This document shows, piece after piece, positions 1 to 5,056 of a stretch of 5,056 bases of DNA; the stretch's first letter is position 1, and each line of letters opens with the position of its first letter. The notes beneath the pieces are model-generated. The model was not told the DNA's origin. It ran no database searches and worked only from the letters and a program-made list of their open reading frames with translations. Location: positions 1 through 5,056 of the forward strand of contig JANXLO010000247.1 of NCBI GenBank assembly GCA_025355115.1, in the 5' to 3' direction. This stretch comes from Chthonomonadaceae bacterium. GTDB lineage: Bacteria > Armatimonadota > Chthonomonadetes > Chthonomonadales > Chthonomonadaceae. Both the position numbers and the translations under genes were made by a program.

Positions 1-2288
1 GCCGGGTAGAGACGTGCGAGGGCATGAAGAGAGTAGGCTGTGGTGACGAAGCCGGTAAGCGCGGCCTTATTCCATCGCCCGGCGGGCTTCTGCATGGCAA
101 GCAGTGCGCGCACTCCCTTTGCCACGGAAGGATCGTCCTTGCCAGCGCCCACGCTCGTTAGGCCTGAAATGGCGAGTGCGGTGGGGGAGGGATCTGAACT
201 GGAGTCCGTTGCCTGCCAGGATGTACCGTTATCAGGTGACTTGCCGGGGCTGAAGCCCCAGGTTCCGTCGGCATTCTGAATCGCGCGAATCCTGCTCTCA
301 TCCTGAGCAATCTGCGCCTTTGCCTGCTCGATGAGCTTCGCCGTCGCTGCGGCATCAGACTTGATAGGCTGTCCCGCCGCCCTCTCCTGCTCCGCCGCTC
401 GCAGAGCCATCGCCGGGTAGTCCTTCAGAGGAACCACGCGCCCGAATATATCAAGCCGAATGGCGACGTCGTCGGTGAAGCGCGGAGCTGCCTCCAGAAC
501 GCGATGCAGCCGTGCCTCGAGAGCGCGGAAATACTTCGGATCGCCTGTCTTCTCCCATGCGGTCTTCAAAACCTCGATCGTCATGAGGTAGACGACGACT
601 TCCCCCACGTTGGAGCCCGGCCCGGCTGCGTTGATGCCTCCCGGGTCGCCGGACGCCAGCATGTAGTTTGCGGTGCGAATCTGCTGCTTGGCATGCAGCT
701 TGGAGGGCGCGAGGTAGCGCTCTGCATTCACGATATTGTAGCCCGCCGCTCGAGTCCCTGCTGGCCCGTCCCCGAAATCTAGCGGGGCAAGACTGGTGTT
801 GTTGGCGGCATCCTTTATGGTATTGGTGGGCCGCAAGCACTCATACATAACATTCGTCAGGTGCCAGTAGTTCTGAACGTTCTCCGGACGATATCCCAGT
901 GCGAACGGAACGGCTGGCCCCCAGACGCCCGACTGCGTATGGCAGCTCATGCACTGCGTCCCGAGGAGATTGCCAGAGTCGCGAATTCGCCGCTCAACGC
1001 TTGCCCCGCGAGGGCGATTGGTCAGCCACGCGTCCACCTGACCTATCTGCGCATAGATGCCCTGCCTGATCGCCTGTCGCGGATCGGTGTAAGGCGCAGG
1101 CTTAACGGTTCGAAGCTGGAGCTGATAGCCGGGCGCATTCGCCTCCACCCGCAGAAAGTAGACGCCACCGGGCCGAAGTAGCCTGCTGATGTTAGTGCGA
1201 TGCTTTTCGTCCTGTTGGTGAACCCGCTCATTCTCCTCAAAGCCCTCTTCGTACTCGGCTACAGGAAAAAGGGGGTCTCCGGGCTTCCAGGAAGCGCCAC
1301 TGCTACTGCTTGCGGTCGCTTTGCCAGTTCCCGGCGCTGACAGGATGGGCTTGGGCGGTGGAGCGAGAGCATAGCAGCGTATCCGAGCGGCAACCATCTG
1401 ATTTGGCATGCTCAATTGAGCGGTCAGCAGTCGTGGCTCCGTGCCCCGATAGTCCAGTCTGTACCAGCCATCGCCGGACTGTCCGACTCGCCCGTTGTCG
1501 AAAAACTCACACTCGTCCGCTCCGCCAGTGACCTCCCAATGCCTTCTCTCGTCGCCGGGCGTGAGTGTGATGGTCTGTGCCTGCTCCGGTGTGCCGTTGG
1601 GCTTGCATTCTATATAGGTGCGGAGCCTGTCCTGCTCCGCCTGATCGCCCATTGGGACGGGGCGGACGGAAACCGAGACAGGAGCTATAGTGCCTGCCTG
1701 CCAGGGAGTCTGAGAAGATTCAAGCGCGAGCAGCGCTGCATTGCCAGTCTCGCGCCATCGCGTACCTGCTTCTCCGACCTCAATTTCGTCGGTGACAGGA
1801 TAGAGTGTAAGCGAATAGCGGCCAGCTACAGGCGCTCGGTAGAGCAAGTAGACATCGCTGTCGAGTGCGTGGAGGACCTTTCGCCAATTGGAAGTTGGCG
1901 CGCCGGAAATATCAAGCCTCTTTACCTCTGTCGGAGCGACCTCGCCGTCGCGCCGCCATTCGACTGCGACCCGTCCGTTCGGCGGGAGCGCGGATGGCTT
2001 GTCGAGATGAACGGAGATCTCCACGGCATTTCCGGCAAGGAGATCGTAGCTCTTCTGCCATTTCCCACTGAGCAGAACAGACCCGGACTTCAATGGAGGC
2101 TTGGGGCTTGACGGTTTAGGCTTTATGATAAGTCGATGATTGACGACCGGGGGAGATGGACCGCGACGGGCGCGAATGAGCGAAACGTCGGCAAGCAGCG
2201 TAGTCGCGCCGAGCGCACCCGCGGTCAACATCAGGATCAAAGCCAGTGAACGACCGGTGCAGCGAGAGTGAGGGAGTAGCAGGGACAT
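1..2288 (-). CDS. Secreted monohaem cytochrome c protein with C-terminal squalene-cyclase-like repeat region (3' end outside window)
   Basis: An open frame of 762 codons runs from ATG at 2288 off the left edge without a stop, so the C-terminus is missing. The N-terminus looks like a Sec signal peptide: Arg9 and Arg13, a hydrophobic run 15-32 (LALILMLTAGALG...), and likely cleavage near 28-33. A Pro/Lys-rich linker (about 43-67) follows, then beta-rich segments at about 68-215 and 365-395. Stretches such as AGRYSLTLYP (155-164) and GGVYFLRVEANAPGYQL recall pre-peptidase C-terminal (PPC) beta-sandwich domains. CMSCH at 446-450 is a c-type haem attachment motif; Met481 and Met543 are possible sixth ligands, unproven. 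From about 515 the chain looks helical and contains DGTWGF (674-679), then alternating helix-like segments ending TAYSLHALARLYP, like the QW-type repeats of squalene/hopene-cyclase and prenyltransferase toroids. Haem attachment requires the periplasm or cell surface, matching the signal peptide. An electron-transfer or redox-enzyme role is inferred; no substrate can be named. The coding call is firm, the domain names moderate, the function unknown. Confidence 0.87.
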   Translation of the reverse strand, partial: MSLLLPHSRCTGRSLALILMLTAGALGATTLLADVSLIRARRGPSPPVVNHRLIIKPKPSSPKPPLKSGSVLLSGKWQKSYDLLAGNAVEISVHLDKPSALPPNGRVAVEWRRDGEVAPTEVKRLDISGAPTSNWRKVLHALDSDVYLLYRAPVAGRYSLTLYPVTDEIEVGEAGTRWRETGNAALLALESSQTPWQAGTIAPVSVSVRPVPMGDQAEQDRLRTYIECKPNGTPEQAQTITLTPGDERRHWEVTGGADECEFFDNGRVGQSGDGWYRLDYRGTEPRLLTAQLSMPNQMVAARIRCYALAPPPKPILSAPGTGKATASSSSGASWKPGDPLFPVAEYEEGFEENERVHQQDEKHRTNISRLLRPGGVYFLRVEANAPGYQLQLRTVKPAPYTDPRQAIRQGIYAQIGQVDAWLTNRPRGASVERRIRDSGNLLGTQCMSCHTQSGVWGPAVPFALGYRPENVQNYWHLTNVMYECLRPTNTIKDAANNTSLAPLDFGDGPAGTRAAGYNIVNAERYLAPSKLHAKQQIRTANYMLASGDPGGINAAGPGSNVGEVVVYLMTIEVLKTAWEKTGDPKYFRALEARLHRVLEAAPRFTDDVAIRLDIFGRVVPLKDYPAMALRAAEQERAAGQPIKSDAAATAKLIEQAKAQIAQDESRIRAIQNADGTWGFSPGKSPDNGTSWQATDSSSDPSPTALAISGLTSVGAGKDDPSVAKGVRALLAMQKPAGRWNKAALTGFVTTAYSLHALARLYP

Positions 2289-2298
2289 GCGATTCACT

Positions 2299-2306
2299 AT
2301 CCTCTT
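2299..2306 (-). promoter_or_regulatory. Ribosome binding site of the haem-protein gene
   Basis: The minus strand reads AAGAGGAT here, with the purine-rich AGAGGA ending 11 bases before the ATG at 2288. The spacing is a little long but acceptable. An in-frame GTG at 2297 lies only about 2 bases after AGAGGA, too close, which favours the ATG at 2288 as the start. Confidence 0.5.
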
Positions 2307-2321
2307 GGACACGCAAAAGAG

Positions 2322-2348
2322 AGCGTTGAAAAGAGATTTTTCAACGCT
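2322..2348 (-). repeat. Perfect 11-bp inverted repeat (operator, 5' UTR stem-loop or terminator-like hairpin)
   Basis: The arms AGCGTTGAAAA (2322-2332) and TTTTCAACGCT (2338-2348) are perfect reverse complements around the 5-base spacer GAGAT. The element sits between the deacetylase stop and the haem-protein start and directly abuts TATAAT on the minus strand. If that is a -10 box, the repeat would span the transcription start, a typical operator position, or would form a stem-loop at the very 5' end of the mRNA. It could instead end the deacetylase transcript: on the minus strand it is followed by CTCTTTTG, a weak and interrupted T-run. The A4/T4 blocks at the loop and the poor T-tract are not typical of a strong intrinsic terminator. 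The structure is certain; the role is open. Confidence 0.6.
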
Positions 2349-2354
2349 ATTATA
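2349..2354 (-). promoter_or_regulatory. Candidate -10 box (TATAAT) upstream of the haem-protein gene
   Basis: The minus strand carries an exact TATAAT, 60 bases upstream of the ATG at 2288 and in the gap between genes. No good -35 box is found at 16-18 bp spacing; the hexamers there read AGTCCC, AAGTCC and GAAGTC. There is no TGn extension either. The promoter is therefore plausible from position and -10 match only, and may need an activator if real. Confidence 0.4.
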
Positions 2355-2404
2355 CCCGCTCTTGACAGACGGGACTTCCCATTGTTTCAGCTTTGTGCTG
2401 CGGC

Positions 2405-3313
2405 CTATAGCTTCCGGAGTGCCCGGAAGCGGGACGGCTCGGTTCTCAATGCCGTCTGCCTCTGCGCCAACAGGAGTTCACTGATGGGTACTACCTCGAT
2501 ACCCATTCGATCCAGGTAGTCGAAGATTCGGGGCAGTGCTTCGGCAGATCCGGGACAAGAGACATGCATCAGCACAATGTCGCCAGGCTTCAGGCGTTTG
2601 AGGCAGCGCTCAGCGACGAAGTTTGCGGATTTCGGTTTGCCGAACGCATCAAGAGAGTCTAGCGACCAGTGAATTGCCTGGTACCCTCCTGCCGTTACCG
2701 CCGCTAGAGATCGCCTGTTGCTGTCGCCGTATGGGAACCGAAAGAGAGGCTTGGCTCCGTGGCCGCAGGCGGCCTCTATCGCTGCCTCGCCTCGCTCAAG
2801 CTGTGAGGCGACCTCCTCCGGACTGAGTCGCGAGAACTTTGGATGACTGTACGAGTGATTGCCCAATTCCATTCCCGCCTCAGCAATGGCACGGGAAGAG
2901 CGGGGGAACTTCTCGCAAAACTGACCGGTGAGAAAAAACGTGCAGCGGACTTTGCGCTCTGTAAGCACTGCCAGAATGCGCTGAACCGCACGGTCGTCGT
3001 GACCGGCGTCGAAGGTGAGAGCGACTTTTGCGAGGCTGCGGGGGGCATGAATGAGAAACTCATGAGTCGGCTTCCAGTAGGCAAGCGGAGAGATATAGTG
3101 CGGCGTCGACCCGGAGGCTGAAGCGATCCCTTCAGGAGAGTTGCCAGCAGGGGCTGGTGATACTGGCAGTCGGTTCCGAGCGCTATGACATCCACTGAAC
3201 GTGCTGTTAGCCAGAAGGCACCCAATGCTCGCCATTCTCAGCCAGCCATGCCGAGATCTGAAACAACTCAATCTCTTTTCCTCTTTCATGACAAAAGAGG
3301 AACAGGCGTTCAC
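2405..3313 (-). CDS. NodB-type polysaccharide deacetylase, probable lipoprotein
   Basis: This is a carbohydrate esterase family 4 (NodB-fold) protein, an enzyme type that removes acetyl groups from N-acetylated sugars in peptidoglycan or other polysaccharides. Numbered from GTG 3313 (302 codons), the motifs come in the family order: TFDAGHDD (100-107, motif 1), NHSYSHP (152-158, motif 2 with the two metal-binding His), RFPYGD (192-197, motif 3), SLDSLD (217-222, motif 4) and LMH (248-250, motif 5). The second Asp of the classic TFDDG is Ala here. N-terminal Arg residues, a hydrophobic stretch and FSGC with Cys42 suggest a lipoprotein signal, so the enzyme would sit in the periplasm on a membrane anchor. 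Start choice is uncertain. GTG 3313 has GAGGA at a 6-base spacing; ATG 3319 abuts that same GAGGA; ATG 3289 lacks a Shine-Dalgarno; TTG 3271 has GAGGA at 7 bases and gives a more usual 27-residue signal. It lies about 60 bases behind the S41 protease gene, probably in the same transcript. The exact substrate is unknown. Confidence 0.9.
   Translation of the reverse strand: MNACSSFVMKEEKRLSCFRSRHGWLRMASIGCLLANSTFSGCHSARNRLPVSPAPAGNSPEGIASASGSTPHYISPLAYWKPTHEFLIHAPRSLAKVALTFDAGHDDRAVQRILAVLTERKVRCTFFLTGQFCEKFPRSSRAIAEAGMELGNHSYSHPKFSRLSPEEVASQLERGEAAIEAACGHGAKPLFRFPYGDSNRRSLAAVTAGGYQAIHWSLDSLDAFGKPKSANFVAERCLKRLKPGDIVLMHVSCPGSAEALPRIFDYLDRMGIEVVPISELLLAQRQTALRTEPSRFRALRKL
2410..2430 (-). repeat. 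8-bp GC-rich hairpin at the end of the deacetylase gene
   Basis: GCTTCCGG (2410-2417) and CCGGAAGC (2423-2430) pair perfectly across a 5-base loop, ending two bases from the TAG stop codon. No T-run follows on the minus strand, so this is not an obvious intrinsic terminator. It may slow 3' decay of the mRNA or be a by-product of the codons for the C-terminal Arg/Leu residues. Confidence 0.35.
3278..3302 (-). repeat. 9-bp inverted repeat at the 5' end of the deacetylase gene
   Basis: TTCCTCTTT (3278-3286) and AAAGAGGAA (3294-3302) pair perfectly around a 7-base loop that contains the in-frame ATG at 3289. In the minus-strand mRNA one arm contains the GAGGA that would serve a TTG start at 3271, so folding would hide that ribosome site. 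If translation begins at GTG 3313 the hairpin lies inside the early coding region instead. Confidence 0.45.
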
Positions 3314-3319
3314 GCCCAT

Positions 3320-3324
3320 TCCTC
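3320..3324 (-). promoter_or_regulatory. Ribosome binding site favouring GTG 3313 for the deacetylase
   Basis: GAGGA on the minus strand ends immediately before the ATG at 3319 (no spacer) but 6 bases before the GTG at 3313, which is near-ideal spacing. This is why GTG 3313 is preferred over the longest frame. A second GAGGA at 3279-3283 could serve TTG 3271. Confidence 0.5.
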
Positions 3325-3375
3325 GTCAAAAGCACATGTCCGCTCGAGCGTTATGCTCTCAAATTTGCTTGAGGC

Positions 3376-4818
3376 TCAGTGCATGGGATATTTTTTAGCG
3401 GCATCGAACGCCTCCGCGACCGTCTTGTTCTGAAGTCTGGCTCGCAGAAAGCAGATGCCCGCCTGCAGCTGCAAATCGTTCACCTTATCGGAAAAGCTCT
3501 CCTCTTTCCATGCCTGCGACTGCTTAACCTCTATGTCGGGCACGATTCCGCCTGTGCCTGGGATGCGCATCCCCTCCTCATCACGCCTGAAATTGATGTC
3601 GGCATGTCGCGGAGGGTAGTAGAGCTGAGTTGTCAGGCGGAGCGCCGACCGATCGTCCATGGGAATGAGCGTCTGAACACGCCCTTTGCCGTAGGTGCGC
3701 TCTCCCAAAATTGTGCCGATGCCATAATCTTTGATCGCCCCAGTGACGATCTCCGAAGCGGACGCGCTGCTTCCGTTCACCAGCACCACCAGCGGAAGCT
3801 GGCCATGAATGTGCTCGTAGGGACGCAGCTTCATGCCCTTCTCCTGACCGGCTCCTTCACGGAGGATGACGACATTTCTGTTCAGCTCGGTCACGGTGCT
3901 GCCTTCGGATGGCAGAAAAATGCTGGCCACAGAGACCGCGGTGTCGAGGAGCCCGCCTGGATTGGAGCGCAGATCGAAGACGAGCGCTTTCATTTTTTGC
4001 CTTTCAAGGTCGCGGAAGGCTGCATTCAGTTGCTCCATGCTCTTCTCGTTGAACTCGGAGAGGGCGATGTGACCGATGCGATACTGAGGGTCTTCCATCC
4101 AGTGCTGCACGACCGGCGGCTCGATCCTTGTGCGTGTCACCACGACGTTGATGCGCTTGTCGCCGCGCTGAATTCCGAGACGGATCTTCGTTCCCAGGGG
4201 GCCTTTGATCAGTTCCACCAGGTCGTTGAGGCTTTTGCCTCGCATTGAAACGCCGTTTATGGCGGTGATGGCGTCGTTGGGCTGGAGCCCCGCTCGCTCG
4301 GCAGAGCCGGTGGCGATGGGCCGCACGATGCGGACGAATCCGCCCTCCTTCTGATCGAGATAGGCTCCGATGCCTTCGAAGTCGCCTTTCGTCAGAGCCT
4401 GCATCTGCGACCACTCTCGGGGGTCGAGGAAGGTGGTAAACTGGTCTCGCAGACTGAACAGAAGCCCGCGAATTGCCTGATATGTCAGCAGTCGGACCGA
4501 TTTGCTCTCCATCGAGGGGCCGTAGTAGTGGGTCTGCAAAAGTGCAATGGCAGCCTTATAGCTGACAACCGGATCAATGGTCCCCGTGTGGGAGTCTTTG
4601 CGTACTGGAGCAGTGCTGTCCGAGGGTTCGACGGCGTCATTGCGGGAGGTCTCGATAGAGAGGGGCGTACTCCGAGGGGCAGGTGGGGAGGGCTTCTCCG
4701 TATCGCTGCCGCTCGTAAGGTAGCCGGTGAAGGTGGCGGCAAAAAACAGGCCTGCGAGCAGCGGGATGAGGATGAGGCGGGACTCTATCGACTGTTTTTG
4801 CCGGAATGAAAAGGCCAT
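3376..4818 (-). CDS. S41 family C-terminal processing peptidase (CtpA/Prc type)
   Basis: A serine/lysine protease of the tail-specific type. Family members trim or degrade periplasmic proteins, often peptidoglycan hydrolases or their partners. From ATG 4818 it has 480 codons. Residues 15-33 form one hydrophobic N-terminal membrane segment that may be an uncleaved anchor, followed by a Pro/Ser-rich linker (about 35-80). A helical region with LRDQFTTFLDP (123-132) comes next, then a PDZ domain at about 145-230 (IATGSAERAGLQPNDAI) and the catalytic S41 domain at about 245-430. Aligned with E. coli Prc (Ser452/Asp463/Lys477), the catalytic Ser is Ser353 in SASASE and the Lys is Lys378 in ERTYGKG, with Asp364 in KDYG at the conserved distance, so the enzyme looks intact. 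The frame also opens at ATG 4917, but those extra 33 residues look unlike family N-termini. GGCGGA five bases before ATG 4818 is a weak Shine-Dalgarno. The gene is upstream of, and likely co-transcribed with, the deacetylase gene. Confidence 0.95.
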   Translation of the reverse strand: MAFSFRQKQSIESRLILIPLLAGLFFAATFTGYLTSGSDTEKPSPPAPRSTPLSIETSRNDAVEPSDSTAPVRKDSHTGTIDPVVSYKAAIALLQTHYYGPSMESKSVRLLTYQAIRGLLFSLRDQFTTFLDPREWSQMQALTKGDFEGIGAYLDQKEGGFVRIVRPIATGSAERAGLQPNDAITAINGVSMRGKSLNDLVELIKGPLGTKIRLGIQRGDKRINVVVTRTRIEPPVVQHWMEDPQYRIGHIALSEFNEKSMEQLNAAFRDLERQKMKALVFDLRSNPGGLLDTAVSVASIFLPSEGSTVTELNRNVVILREGAGQEKGMKLRPYEHIHGQLPLVVLVNGSSASASEIVTGAIKDYGIGTILGERTYGKGRVQTLIPMDDRSALRLTTQLYYPPRHADINFRRDEEGMRIPGTGGIVPDIEVKQSQAWKEESFSDKVNDLQLQAGICFLRARLQNKTVAEAFDAAKKYPMH

Positions 4819-5041
4819 GACTATCCGCCAATTCCTTCCAGCGCTATGCGCTCTGCTGTGGCCAGTGGCAACGGGGCTCGCCAGCGAAGGCGGCAACCTG
4901 CTCAATGCCGAAAACATGCAGGAGTTGCATTGCTCCCTACCCGGGGAGGCCTACCGCTTCGTGGGCAGTAACGCACCTGGCAATCTGTTTGTCGGCGACG
5001 AATTCGTTACGGCCAAAGATTACGTTTTGTTAAGTAGATGA
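4817..5041 (+). CDS. Possible small secreted protein of unknown function
   Basis: A 74-codon frame, MTIRQFLPALCALLWPVATG... to TGA at 5039-5041. The first 23 residues look like a classical signal peptide: Arg4, a hydrophobic core from Phe6 to about Leu21, and a likely cleavage after LAS23. The mature part would be about 51 residues with a single Cys, and I recognise no family. By hand count roughly two thirds of codons end in G or C, which fits real coding in this moderately GC-rich DNA. Against it: the only Shine-Dalgarno is AAAAGG two bases before the ATG, the start overlaps the protease start on the other strand, and any promoter would have to lie inside the protease gene. The same frame is open upstream to an ATG at 4727, but that part is antisense to the protease. 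If the protease really starts at 4917, this frame is partly a shadow. Confidence 0.4.
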   Translation: MTIRQFLPALCALLWPVATGLASEGGNLLNAENMQELHCSLPGEAYRFVGSNAPGNLFVGDEFVTAKDYVLLSR

Positions 5042-5056
5042 TGGGATAAAATCAAG

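Noticed and set aside
451..840. 129-codon minus-strand ORF
   Set aside because: It is a different frame inside the haem-protein gene, rich in Arg, Ser and His as expected of an out-of-frame reading of GC-rich sequence.
1416..2111. 231-codon plus-strand ORF
   Set aside because: It lies wholly antisense to the continuous haem-protein frame, which carries a signal peptide and CMSCH. It has no recognisable features of its own.
2116..2316. 66-codon minus-strand ORF at the start of the haem-protein gene
   Set aside because: It is out of frame with the long coding frame, lacks a signal peptide, and overlaps the better-supported start at 2288.
2362..2367. TTGACA on the plus strand, a perfect -35 box
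   Set aside because: No -10-like hexamer lies 16-18 bp downstream on the plus strand, and no plus-strand gene follows; it is in the gap between two minus-strand genes.
3358..3373. Small inverted repeat CTCAA...TTGAG after the protease stop
   Set aside because: Only five base pairs and no T-run on the minus strand, so it does not support a terminator between the two genes.
3379..4248. 289-codon plus-strand ORF opposite the S41 protease
   Set aside because: It is antisense to a protease with an intact catalytic triad and PDZ domain. Its translation shows no recognisable motif, signal or domain, and long antisense frames are common opposite GC-rich genes.
4819..4917. 33-residue N-terminal extension of the protease (ATG 4917)
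   Set aside because: No ribosome site at suitable spacing, and the residues are Ser/Pro/Arg-rich and unlike the short cytoplasmic tails usual before the membrane segment. ATG 4818 is preferred, though not proven.
5022..5055. TTGATT-17-TAACAA on the minus strand as a promoter for the protease
   Set aside because: The -10 match is poor and the site is more than 200 bases from the likely start, at the window edge; not enough to call.

Overview
The window looks like chromosomal DNA from a moderately GC-rich, diderm-type bacterium. The mix of a C-terminal processing protease, an exported NodB-type deacetylase and a secreted haem protein fused to cyclase-like repeats suggests Acidobacteriota (Terriglobia), but that is an impression from gene content and not a tested placement. 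I see no rRNA, tRNA, transposase, integrase or CRISPR array.

Layout: three substantial genes lie head-to-tail on the minus strand, so they read from the right edge of the window to the left. First is a membrane-anchored S41 (CtpA-type) protease (start near 4818, stop at 3376). After about 60 bases comes a NodB-fold polysaccharide deacetylase that is probably a lipoprotein (start 3313, with alternatives at 3319, 3289 and 3271; stop at 2405). After a 116-base gap comes a large secreted protein starting at 2288 and running off the left edge at position 1. It has 762 codons here, with a signal peptide, beta-rich N-terminal segments, one c-type haem motif (CMSCH, 446-450), and a C-terminal region resembling the alpha-alpha toroid of squalene/hopene-cyclase-type proteins. 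The left-edge gene has no stop codon inside the window, so scans for complete ORFs miss it; the plus-strand ORFs over it are antisense shadows.

The 2289-2404 gap carries the clearest regulatory-looking sequence: a consensus TATAAT on the minus strand followed at once by a perfect 11-bp inverted repeat with a 5-base loop. It may be a promoter with an operator or 5' UTR stem-loop for the haem-protein gene, or a terminator-like hairpin behind the deacetylase gene.

At the right edge a possible small secreted protein (74 codons, plus strand, 4817-5041) starts on an ATG that overlaps the likely ATG of the protease gene on the opposite strand; both share CATG at 4816-4819.

Working together (inference): all the products are predicted to act in or outside the inner membrane. 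The protease and deacetylase are spaced like an operon and fit cell-wall maturation. The haem protein may share the theme of envelope biology or may simply be the next transcription unit. Its domain combination is the most unusual thing in the window.
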